This document shows, in pieces, positions 43,691 through 51,854 of a stretch of 64,000 bases of DNA (positions are counted from its first letter, which is position 1; each line of letters starts with the position of its first letter). The stretch is from positions 47,501-111,500 of the forward strand of contig WBZZ01002805.1 of NCBI GenBank assembly GCA_019918135.1, written 5' to 3'. The position numbers and the translations under genes are program-made. Origin of the DNA: Paulinella micropora (lineage: Eukaryota; Cercozoa; Imbricatea; Euglyphida; Paulinellidae). Under the pieces are notes generated by a model. That model worked only from the letters and a program-made list of their open reading frames with translations, did not search any database and was not told where the DNA came from.

Positions 43691-44257
43691 ATGCCGACCG
43701 TAAAAGTCCTGAGAAAAGTGTTAGTTGAAGAAAAAAGGAGACGATGTCTAAAAATTAGCAAATTAAAAAAGGCTGAACTGCTTAAATTAATGGAACATTA
43801 TGGAAAGATGGTCTCGGAAAAGAAAAAATTTAAGAAAACTACGAAACCACCTTCCAAGTTTAAACCTTCGGAAAAAAAACAATCGGCTATTAAACCAACC
43901 AATGACATTTCATTAAGCGGAGATAAAATGAAAGAAATTGAAATTATTAATGGAGAAATTGATGAAGTATATGAAATTACGAAAAATTTACCTTCATATA
44001 AAGAACTAAGAAGAAATACTGCTGATGAAACATTGAATTCAATTGACAAGAATTTTATTGATAAATTCCACAAATATCAAGACCCTTTACGAAAAAAAGT
44101 AGAAAAACAAATGAAAAGCAATGATTGGAAAAATACATTAAAAATTAATGCTCAACATTATGCTGATGCTTATAAACTTTTTAAGAAAAAAAGAACTTCA
44201 ATCACAAGAGAGTTTAATAAAGATATATGGAATAAACGAGTTAAATTTAGGGGATAA
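43691..44257 (+). CDS. SAP-like basic protein, Polinton B
   Basis: 188 residues starting MPTVKVLRKVLVEEKRRR. SAP-like helices (KISKLKKAELLKLMEHYGK) are followed by a Lys-rich linker and a helical C-terminal part (FIDKFHKYQDPLRKKVEKQM and NAQHYADAYKLFKKK) that the A ORF lacks. A DNA-binding role is likely but the partner is unknown. Its stop codon lies 1 bp from that of the convergent charged-protein gene. Confidence 0.75.
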   Translation: MPTVKVLRKVLVEEKRRRCLKISKLKKAELLKLMEHYGKMVSEKKKFKKTTKPPSKFKPSEKKQSAIKPTNDISLSGDKMKEIEIINGEIDEVYEITKNLPSYKELRRNTADETLNSIDKNFIDKFHKYQDPLRKKVEKQMKSNDWKNTLKINAQHYADAYKLFKKKRTSITREFNKDIWNKRVKFRG

Positions 44258-44258
44258 A

Positions 44259-44795
44259 TTAAAACTTTAAGAAACATTTTTCAACATCATTATTTTTTTC
44301 TTTCTTAGCACCTGAAGATTGATTATATACTTTTACACTCACACTGCTTGATTTTTTACTCTTAGTTTTCTTTACAGGTTCTTCCTCTTCACTACTCTCG
44401 CTTTCACTTTCTTCACTCTCGGGCTGATCTATTTCGACGCGTCGAAATAGATCTGGCTTCTTGCTCTTCTTCGCTCTCTTAGTCTCCGCCTTCGCTCTTT
44501 TGATTTTCATTTTCGCCATCTTTTCGGCAATGATATCAGTGAAATCAACCTCATCCTCACTATCACTCTTCTCCTCTGGGCTATCATTATCATGTTCAGT
44601 AATAATATCCTTAGCCAAGTTCTTTTCTTCAATTTGTTTTATTCGTTCCTCCATATCTTCGTCTTCTTGCTTTACAGCATTTCTATATTGTGCTAATACA
44701 TTTTTAGCATGCTCCATCTTTCGTTGTTTCGCTTTCGCTTTTATTCCTTCCACAGCACTACCCCAATTCTTACGGCTTGCTTCAGCGGACGGCAT
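44259..44795 (-). CDS. highly charged SE/KK-rich protein, Polinton B
   Basis: 178 residues, same start as the A homologue (MPSPEASRKNWGSAVEGIKA). Inside the acidic Ser/Glu region a 28-bp perfect palindrome (44,426-44,453) encodes DLFRRVEIDQ, which interrupts KKPESEES-like sequence that is continuous in A; the reading frame is kept. C-terminus KKTKSKKSSSVSVKVYNQSS. No domain recognised. Confidence 0.75.
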   Translation of the reverse strand: MPSAEASRKNWGSAVEGIKAKAKQRKMEHAKNVLAQYRNAVKQEDEDMEERIKQIEEKNLAKDIITEHDNDSPEEKSDSEDEVDFTDIIAEKMAKMKIKRAKAETKRAKKSKKPDLFRRVEIDQPESEESESESSEEEEPVKKTKSKKSSSVSVKVYNQSSGAKKEKNNDVEKCFLKF

Positions 44796-44938
44796 AATCT
44801 CGAATATTATATTATATTTGAGATTTTATACTAAGATTAATATATTTTAGTATTTTTTAATAATTAATTGATATTTGACAATCTCAATATAAATTAATTC
44901 CATATAAAGATAAAGACAAAAATATACATAAAGCGACA

Positions 44939-45586
44939 ATGCCAGACTATAAGCAAGGAAAGATTTATTCAATAAGGTCTCACCAGACAGATCAGATTTA
45001 CATAGGTTCAACAACTCAACCTCTACATAAAAGGTTATATTTACATAGAGTCAATTTAAAGCGAGGAGATAATTCATCAAAAGAAATAATAAAATATGAT
45101 GATAACTATATTGAATTAATTGAAGAATGTCCTTGTAATAATAAATATGAATTAGAAAGGAGAGAAGGTGAAATAATTAGACAGACAGAAAATTGTGTTA
45201 ATAAAATCATAGCAAGAAGGACAGGAAGAGAATATTATGTAGATAATAAAAACGAAATATCTAGAAAGCAGAGAGAATATTATTTAGTTAAAAAAGACGA
45301 AATAATTACTCATCAAAAATTATATCATCATTTAAATCAAGAAAAAGTCAAAATCACCAAAAAGAAATACAGAGATAACAACAAAGAAAAAGCAAAAACT
45401 TGGAGGGAAGAAAATAAAGAGGAACTTAAAAGAAAAAATAAAGAATGGAGAGAAAAAAATAAAATAAGAATTGAGTGCGGATGTGGTTCGTTTTATTTAG
45501 AAAATGATAAATCTCATCATTTTAAGACACAAAAGCATATTAATTATATGGATACATATATAGGTCTAAAATCAATTGGGTTTTAA
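44939..45586 (+). CDS. GIY-YIG endonuclease-like protein with zinc finger, Polinton B
   Basis: 215 residues. GIY-YIG core: GKIYSIRSHQTDQIYIGSTT, then PLHKRLYLHRVN, and Glu-rich EIIRQTENCVNKI with the usual late motif. A basic helical repeat (KIKKKYRDNNKEKAK style) leads to CGCGSFYLENDKSHHFKTQK, a Cys-Cys-His-His finger. Probably a homing-type or mobility nuclease. In A the nuclease of the same layout lies beside PolB, so the gene has moved or been gained twice. Confidence 0.75.
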   Translation: MPDYKQGKIYSIRSHQTDQIYIGSTTQPLHKRLYLHRVNLKRGDNSSKEIIKYDDNYIELIEECPCNNKYELERREGEIIRQTENCVNKIIARRTGREYYVDNKNEISRKQREYYLVKKDEIITHQKLYHHLNQEKVKITKKKYRDNNKEKAKTWREENKEELKRKNKEWREKNKIRIECGCGSFYLENDKSHHFKTQKHINYMDTYIGLKSIGF

Positions 45587-45604
45587 ATATAATTAGATAT
45601 TAAA

Positions 45605-45629
45605 ATATTTTTTTGCTTAATATACGAAT
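45605..45629 (+). promoter_or_regulatory. conserved fibre upstream element
   Basis: TTGCTTAATATACGAATATG ends in the fibre ATG and is identical in Polinton A on the other strand (28,209-28,228). Confidence 0.6.
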
Positions 45630-48600
45630 ATGGCAGGTTCATCCTATAAATCCTTACTAGGTTTATCAGAAATCGCAGTTGATAGTCTAAATATTAAAAA
45701 TTTAGACCTTACCAACACAAACATAGTGGGCTTATACACAGATAGGGTGCCAGAAGATGCTGACCCCGTAAATCTTTATTACACCGACGGACGATTTGAT
45801 GCGAGGTTGGCTTTAAAATCAACGACAGACTTAAAAGAAGGCACTAATCTATACTATACTGATGGTAGGTTTGATGCACGACTAACCACTAAATCAACCA
45901 CTAACCTAGCCGAAGGCACCAATTTATATTATACTAATGCTAGGTTTGACACTCAATTAGCAACAAAGAGCACAACCAACTTAACCGAAGGAACTAACTT
46001 ATACTACACCACAGCAAGGGCTAATACAGATTTTGACACAAGGATAGCAACTAAATCAATAGATGCTTTAAGTGATGTAATCATAACAGGCACCCCCGCT
46101 GATAATCAACTTCTTATTTACAGCACGGGGCAATGGAGAAATGTTGCTTCACCTTTTCTTAGATTGGATGGGCTCGCTATGATGATAGGGGATTTAAATA
46201 TGGGAGGTTTTAATGTATCAAATGTCGGTAATGTTGATGGTATTGATGTTTCTGCTCTTGATAGTTCGGTTGTAAAACTAACAGGCGACCAAACAATAAC
46301 TGGGAATAAAACATTTACTACTTATGTGGGGGTAAAAGACTCAAATCCATTAAACACAGGAAAATTATTCTTCAATTACAACAATAATATGGGCTCTATC
46401 TATTCGTCGGAGGCAGGTGGAGCAACGGGCTATCCATTATCTTTTGTAGGCTCGTCCATACTTTTTGCTCCAACAACAGGGGGCGGAATGACATTGACAA
46501 ATAATGTTTTAAATTTTAACAGCACAACAGCAATCAGCGGACTTCCAGCACCATTCTATGACGGCGATGCTTCAACAAAAGCATATACCGATACGAAACT
46601 GACAAAGGACGGAACAACGGCTATGACGGGCAGTTTAAATATGGGAGGATTTTCAATAACAAATGTTAATCTTGTTGATGGTATTGATGTTTCTGCCCTT
46701 GATACTTCTGTCGTTAAACTAACAGGAGACCAAACCATAGCAGGAACCAAAACATTCAGCAACATAATAAATGCTAGTGCGGGGGTTGATATGAAAAGCC
46801 AAAGTATAACAAATGTTAATCTTGTTGATGGTGTTGATGTTTCTACTCTTGATACTTCGGCCGTAAAACTAACAGGAGACCAAACCATAGCAGGGAATAA
46901 AAAATTTACTTCAACAATAGAAGTGCGGGGTGCTACTGCTCCAACCGCTTTTGATGGTATCGGTATTGCCTTTGATACGGCGACAAATATAGGAGAGATT
47001 GTGGCACAAAAAATAGCAACCGCAGCCTATTATCCGATACAAATAACAGGGTCATATGTTGATTTATATGCTGGGGATAATGTAATCGCGACCGCGACTG
47101 GCACTACACTATCTTTGAACAACAGAAAAATTACAAATTTGGCCACACCAACAGCAACAACGGACGGGGCGAATAAAACGTATGTGGATACATTAGACGG
47201 CCAAAATGTGAAACTAACAGGAAACCAAACCATAGCAGGAATTAAGACATATAGCAGTGGTGTTGAAATAACGGGAAATTCAATAAATGCTACAACAAAG
47301 GGCACATTCGTGGTTTTTAACTCCACAGCCAATATCGGGTCAATTGCTAGTTTGGATATGAAAACAGCAACATATTACAACTTTGAAATTTCTGCGAAAA
47401 AAATAAGTTTTATTATTGACGGGACAATCGTCGGTTGGGTAAATGCTTCGGGGCTAGATTGCAATAGTAGCAAAATAGCCAACCTTGGAACTCCGACATT
47501 AGCGACCGATGGAGCAACAAAAGGATATGCGGACACATTGGACGGGCAAAATGTAAAACTAACAGGAGACCAAACAATAACGGGAATTAAAATATTTAAT
47601 GGAAGTAGAAATGATGTAAGGGCACTGAATTTGTTAAGCCAAGCCGATTTCAATAATGTGGATATCATTAATGGTGGAAATATAACATACAATGGGGCAA
47701 GGATATTAAACCAAAACGGAGGAGATATATTCTTTTCACAGACGACTGGTGATTATCAGTATTTCTTATTTACTCTAAATACCGCTACAAGTGGAACCGC
47801 AAACCAACGAGGTTATGTATTCACGAATGTAGCATCTGATGTAAAAGGAGCAGGACTTTATATTTCAAAACTTTTGGATAATAAAAGTGCTTCGTCTGAC
47901 ATTGTCCGTTTTAACAATGCGGGCGGTATGCGGTTTTATGGAGCCTTAGATATGAACTCAAACAATATAACAAATGGAGGAACAATAACGGGAACAACAA
48001 TTACTTCAACCGCTGGTATATCAACAACAACAGCAACCGCGAGTGGATTAATAACGGCAAATGCGGGTATATCAACAACGACACTAACCGCAAGCGGATT
48101 ATTAACAGCGACAGGAGGTTCAAGCATAGTTATACAAGGAAATACTAATGGAGGTAATACACGCGGAATATTTTTGTGGGACACTGGCAATACAAATTAT
48201 GGCATTTATATGGCTTCAAATGGAGGAGCCACAAATACCAGAAGTCTAGCGGGAGGGTCTGCGGTTGCAGGCAACGATTTCACTTCTTTTGCTGTTAGAT
48301 TTAGGGTAAGTAATGCTTCAACCGATGGTTTTATATGGGAGAACTCTTCCGAACAATTGTTAATGTCATTAAACGGGGCAAACGGCACTTTATGGACAAA
48401 AGGGTTAATAACGGCTAGTGCGGGTGTATCAACAACAACATTAACAACGAGCGATAAAATAACAACAGCACTAGGTAAGCCGATAATCATAGGCAACTCA
48501 ACGAAAGGAGTAGGAGCGACAGGTGGTTTAGAAATATACGGAACGGCGAGTAATGTAGCAGGGCCACATATACAGGCAATAACTTCAACCGATGCCTATC

Positions 48601-49439
48601 CAGTTTTTCAACAACTAAACTGGGCACACGACAATGTCAATTTAAGTTTTGATGCTTATTTTGATGGCACGAACTGGAAATCAAGCCACAGCGGTTCAAA
48701 CTTTCTAATTCAAAAAGGTGGAAAACTCGCTTTTTATTATAATTCAGGAACAGCGGTTGGAAACAATATATCTTACACTGAGGCGATTAATATTAATACG
48801 TCGGGAGAGTTAGTTTTACCAACAGCATCCAGCGGTAATTTATTAATACGAAAAAGACCCGCTTCTACTAATGACCCGCAACTATTTTTTAAATCGGGAG
48901 GATATACGAATTATGGTGTAATTGTTTCTTCAACTGGTTTGCTTCATGCTTGGACTACTTCAAACTCTACTACTGGTGAGCCGTCAGGTAGTTATAATTA
49001 TATCCCGCTAAATGGTGCTTGGACAAACTCCTCGGACAGGAGGCTAAAATCGGATATTAACACATTAGACTGCGGTGATTGTTGCGATAAACTAATGAAA
49101 ATAAATTGTTGTTCATATTATTGGAAATCAGATGAGAAGAAAGAAAAAAAAGGCCACGGATTTATTGCGGACGAAGTCAAAAAGATTTTTCCAGAATTTG
49201 TATCTGAAAGTGGAATGAAAGCAGAGGATGGAGACGGCTACCTTGAAGGCATAACATATACAAGTTTTATACCGATATTAGTCAGTGCTTTTCAACACAT
49301 GGCGGATAATCTCGGACATGTCCGAGATAGGGTGATTAATTTAGAAAAAGAAAATAAAACTTTACTTAATATATTACAAGATTTAACCAACCAACTAGCA
49401 GAAATAAGAGTTGATATTTCTAAAAATAATGTGCAATAA
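45630..49439 (+). CDS. phage-like fibre with C-terminal S74 chaperone, Polinton B
   Basis: 1269 residues. MAGSSYKSLLGLSEIAVDSL start; four NLYYTDGRFDARLxxKSTTN repeats (about residues 45-145), more than in A; then five or so KLTGDQTIxGxKTF units and further beta-rich repeats. The S74 domain has SSDRRLKSDI (Ser and Lys for self-cleavage) and HGFIADEVKKIFPEFV, then a coiled-coil C-terminus. A palindrome at 49,309-49,328 encodes NLGHVRD in that coil. It ends 11 bp inside the next gene (membrane protein ATG at 49,429). It looks whole and probably forms the trimeric receptor-binding fibre. Confidence 0.92.
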   Translation: MAGSSYKSLLGLSEIAVDSLNIKNLDLTNTNIVGLYTDRVPEDADPVNLYYTDGRFDARLALKSTTDLKEGTNLYYTDGRFDARLTTKSTTNLAEGTNLYYTNARFDTQLATKSTTNLTEGTNLYYTTARANTDFDTRIATKSIDALSDVIITGTPADNQLLIYSTGQWRNVASPFLRLDGLAMMIGDLNMGGFNVSNVGNVDGIDVSALDSSVVKLTGDQTITGNKTFTTYVGVKDSNPLNTGKLFFNYNNNMGSIYSSEAGGATGYPLSFVGSSILFAPTTGGGMTLTNNVLNFNSTTAISGLPAPFYDGDASTKAYTDTKLTKDGTTAMTGSLNMGGFSITNVNLVDGIDVSALDTSVVKLTGDQTIAGTKTFSNIINASAGVDMKSQSITNVNLVDGVDVSTLDTSAVKLTGDQTIAGNKKFTSTIEVRGATAPTAFDGIGIAFDTATNIGEIVAQKIATAAYYPIQITGSYVDLYAGDNVIATATGTTLSLNNRKITNLATPTATTDGANKTYVDTLDGQNVKLTGNQTIAGIKTYSSGVEITGNSINATTKGTFVVFNSTANIGSIASLDMKTATYYNFEISAKKISFIIDGTIVGWVNASGLDCNSSKIANLGTPTLATDGATKGYADTLDGQNVKLTGDQTITGIKIFNGSRNDVRALNLLSQADFNNVDIINGGNITYNGARILNQNGGDIFFSQTTGDYQYFLFTLNTATSGTANQRGYVFTNVASDVKGAGLYISKLLDNKSASSDIVRFNNAGGMRFYGALDMNSNNITNGGTITGTTITSTAGISTTTATASGLITANAGISTTTLTASGLLTATGGSSIVIQGNTNGGNTRGIFLWDTGNTNYGIYMASNGGATNTRSLAGGSAVAGNDFTSFAVRFRVSNASTDGFIWENSSEQLLMSLNGANGTLWTKGLITASAGVSTTTLTTSDKITTALGKPIIIGNSTKGVGATGGLEIYGTASNVAGPHIQAITSTDAYPVFQQLNWAHDNVNLSFDAYFDGTNWKSSHSGSNFLIQKGGKLAFYYNSGTAVGNNISYTEAININTSGELVLPTASSGNLLIRKRPASTNDPQLFFKSGGYTNYGVIVSSTGLLHAWTTSNSTTGEPSGSYNYIPLNGAWTNSSDRRLKSDINTLDCGDCCDKLMKINCCSYYWKSDEKKEKKGHGFIADEVKKIFPEFVSESGMKAEDGDGYLEGITYTSFIPILVSAFQHMADNLGHVRDRVINLEKENKTLLNILQDLTNQLAEIRVDISKNNVQ
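49309..49328. repeat. 20-bp palindrome in fibre gene
   Basis: ATCTCGGACATGTCCGAGAT, perfect palindrome, read as LGHVRD. Confidence 0.95.
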
Positions 49440-49808
49440 TCCAACCAGATTACATATAACACCATATCTCCAACATGTTGGAGATATTCCAATAATAGAT
49501 ATGTCAGAAGGCGAAATGACACCAGAATTAAAAAATCGTGTAATTGATATTTCATTGAAGAATGAAGAAAAAAAAGTAGAGCACGAATTAGAGGATAACT
49601 GGTCGTGCTGTTGTATGAAAATAGACCAACCGATAGCAGAATGATTAAGTATCTGTTTCAAATGACCATAATTATAGCAATCATTACGATTTGCTTAATA
49701 CAACTCGCTAAAAATGACTTGCCTTGTGAGCAGGCTAATGTATATGTCGGAATTTTAACACTCTTGATTGGTATCGTGCTTCCTTCTCCTTCTACATCAA
49801 AGAAGTGA
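49429..49808 (+). pseudogene. two-span membrane protein, Polinton B
   Basis: Homologue of the A gene at 24,282-24,632: MCNNPTRLH start, EEKKVEHELEDNW, two hydrophobic spans and an LPSPSTSKK end. The palindrome at 49,464-49,487 adds a PYLQHVGDI-type peptide near the N-terminus that A lacks. Not in a single frame (about one break). The start overlaps the fibre stop. Confidence 0.75.
49464..49487. repeat. 24-bp palindrome in membrane-protein gene
   Basis: Core ATCTCCAACATGTTGGAGAT (49,466-49,485) plus AT on each side, read as YLQHVGD. Confidence 0.96.
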
Positions 49809-50027
49809 GCACTCATATATATGTGTCATATACCAAGACGAACTATCGCCAGCACACATTAAAGGTAGTGCTTCATCAAAACTAACACACCAATCACTCA
49901 TCGGTTTGTAAATACATTTAAATTTAGTATCTATACCTTTTTGAATACAATAAACACAACTTATATTCTTTTTTTCACTTATCCGTGAGTAAAAGTCGCA
50001 TGCCGTCCGAGCAATAGTTGAGCACAC
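49797..50027 (-). CDS. small Cys-rich protein
   Basis: 76 residues with eight Cys, starting MCSTIARTACDFYSRISEKK and containing CVYCIQKGIDTKFKCIYKP, DWCVSF, LMCAG and YECSLL. The Cys count and short length suggest a disulphide-bonded or secreted-type fold. It is encoded on the strand opposite the structural genes in both elements. Its relic in A lies at 23,960-24,169. No family recognised. Confidence 0.6.
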   Translation of the reverse strand: MCSTIARTACDFYSRISEKKNISCVYCIQKGIDTKFKCIYKPMSDWCVSFDEALPLMCAGDSSSWYMTHIYECSLL

Positions 50028-50073
50028 AAATAATAATATTAATAACGTTTTTATATATTATATTATATAATTT
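50028..50073. promoter_or_regulatory. divergent A/T-rich promoter
   Basis: 46 bp of TATATTATATTATATAATTT-type sequence between the divergent Cys-rich and 120-residue genes. Confidence 0.5.
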
Positions 50074-50431
50074 ATGAGTGAGTTCAAATACCAAAAGATT
50101 ATTTTTCTGAGCAATGATTTTGCGGGAGGAAGCAAAACATTTAATAAGAATATCCAAATGTCATTCACACCTACCAAAATGAATGTTAAGTTTATCCACT
50201 ATATGAACGACCAGACAGAGACGAAAATCAGAATTCTTTACATGGATAGAATTGGAATTATTGGAACATTCGCGGATAGTAATATAGCAAACATTTCAAT
50301 CTCGGTTATAATTTGGGTGTTGTCGGATGGACTGACGGCCAATATACATTTAAAATCCTTGAAACTGACAGCGGAAATATTGACACAGGAAATTTAGCGG
50401 GGCGAATTGTTGTGTGTTTGGAATTCGTAGG
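50074..50431 (+). pseudogene. conserved 120-residue protein, Polinton B
   Basis: Near-identical to the whole A gene (23,543-23,905): starts MSEFKYQKIIFLSNDFAGGS. No longer in one frame (about one break). Function unknown; probably virion-associated by position. Confidence 0.75.
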
Positions 50432-50433
50432 GT

Positions 50434-50608
50434 GATATTTATCAACTTCACTCTCATTCGCTTTGCTCATACTTGTAATCTCAAACTTGTTTGAGATATT
50501 GATAAACATCGAACACCAATTTATTTTAAACCATAAAGAAAAAACGATGTTTTAGAATATAGAGAGAAATCTTGCGATTAGCAAGATAGAGCGCAATTCT
50601 AAAATATC
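50434..50608 (+). promoter_or_regulatory. paired-hairpin module upstream of ATPase, Polinton B
   Basis: Stop-side hairpin GATATTTATCAAC...TTGATAAACATCG has the palindrome ATCTCAAACTTGTTTGAGAT (50,478-50,497) inside its arm. The A/T spacer (about 50,509-50,550) is nearly identical to A. Start-side hairpin CGATGTTTTAGAATA...AATTCTAAAATATC ends directly at the ATPase ATG. Confidence 0.8.
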
Positions 50609-51452
50609 ATGGAGAAAATAAACAATGTCAAGGTGAAGCCAGTAAAACAAGAGGGTGATGGAAACAAAAAAGCCAAGGGCTATAAATTATTCAATGAGCC
50701 GTATGCAAACATATTTCTACTTGCCCGTAAGAAGAGCGGTAAAACGACAGCACTATTTGAAATACTGAAACGGACAACAGACAAAAAAACACGTATTGTC
50801 ATTATCGCTTCAACAATTCACAAGGACTACATTTATAAAGCAATGGTAAAGCACTTTAAGAACAGAGGCAACCCGATGGCGGTATATACCTTTCTTAAAT
50901 CGGATGGTGTGAATATTATTGATTACGAGTTGGACAAACTAAATAGAAACGACGAGCAACACGAAGGAGAAATTAAACAAGAATATCTCCAACATGTTGG
51001 AGATAAGGAGGAAATAGAGAAGCCACAATTTTTATACTTTGGAAAAGAAGAAAAAAAAGAAACAGAGCACCGCAGAGGTAAAAGAAAGACCAAGTAAGTA
51101 TATTTCGCCAGAGGTTGTTTTTGTTTTGGATGATTTAGGAAGTGGATTAAGAGACAAGTCCGTAAGCGATTTGTTAAAAAAGAATAGGCACTATAAATCA
51201 AAGGTGATTATGTCTAGTCAGTATCTGAACGACCTACGGCCAGAAGCCATAAAGCAGTTAGATTATTTATTAATCTTTCCAGCCCAATCTCAGGACAAAA
51301 TGGAACTCGTGTATAAACACTTAGACTTATCTTTTGACTTTGATTACTTTCTTAAAAAGTATCACGAAGCAACAAAAGAGAGATTTAACTTTTTATATGT
51401 GTCAAGTGTAGATGATGAATTACGGAGGAACTTCTCACAAAGATTTAAATAA
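50609..51452 (+). pseudogene. FtsK/HerA-type packaging ATPase, Polinton B
   Basis: Walker A LARKKSGKTTALFEIL, Walker B VVFVLDDLGSG and SSQYLNDLRPEA as in A. The palindrome at 50,985-51,004 adds EYLQHVG between KQ and DKEEIEK, a point where A has none. Not in a single frame (about one break). Confidence 0.88.
50985..51004. repeat. 20-bp palindrome in ATPase gene
   Basis: ATCTCCAACATGTTGGAGAT, read as YLQHVGD. Flanking codons align with A on both sides, so the extra segment is 21 bp. Confidence 0.96.
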
Positions 51453-51492
51453 AAAAAATCAAATATTAAATAATTATTTTTGTATATAGTAT

Positions 51493-51806
51493 ATGGTAGT
51501 AAAAACAACTCGTGTTGAAGTTATTCCAACAATCGGCAAACGAACTATTAACTCAAGCACAATGGCGGAGGTAAAAAGAAAACAGGGAGGAAGAAGGGCA
51601 AGGGGCAGGCTGGCGGTAAAATTAACTGGGCTCGTGTTGGTAAGACGGCAATGGCAGTGAATAAATTTCTTCGTGATAACAAGATTATTTCAAAGACTGC
51701 GAATGCCCTTGGTGATGTCGGGGTTCCATATGCGTCTCGTATAGGCTCTACCGCCGCGAAACTTGGATATGGTAGGCAGAGCGGACGTGGTGCCTTAAAG
51801 TTTTGA
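51493..51806 (+). pseudogene. small basic core/virion protein, Polinton B
   Basis: Segments match the A protein (KINWARVGKTAMAVNKFL) and keep a QAGG before KINW. Not in a single frame (one or two breaks). Preceded by TTTTTGTATATAGTATATG, a TATA-like start region. Confidence 0.65.
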
Positions 51807-51854
51807 AAAAATATCAATTGAAATTATTGGGAAATATTTTTTTGCTGATATAGT

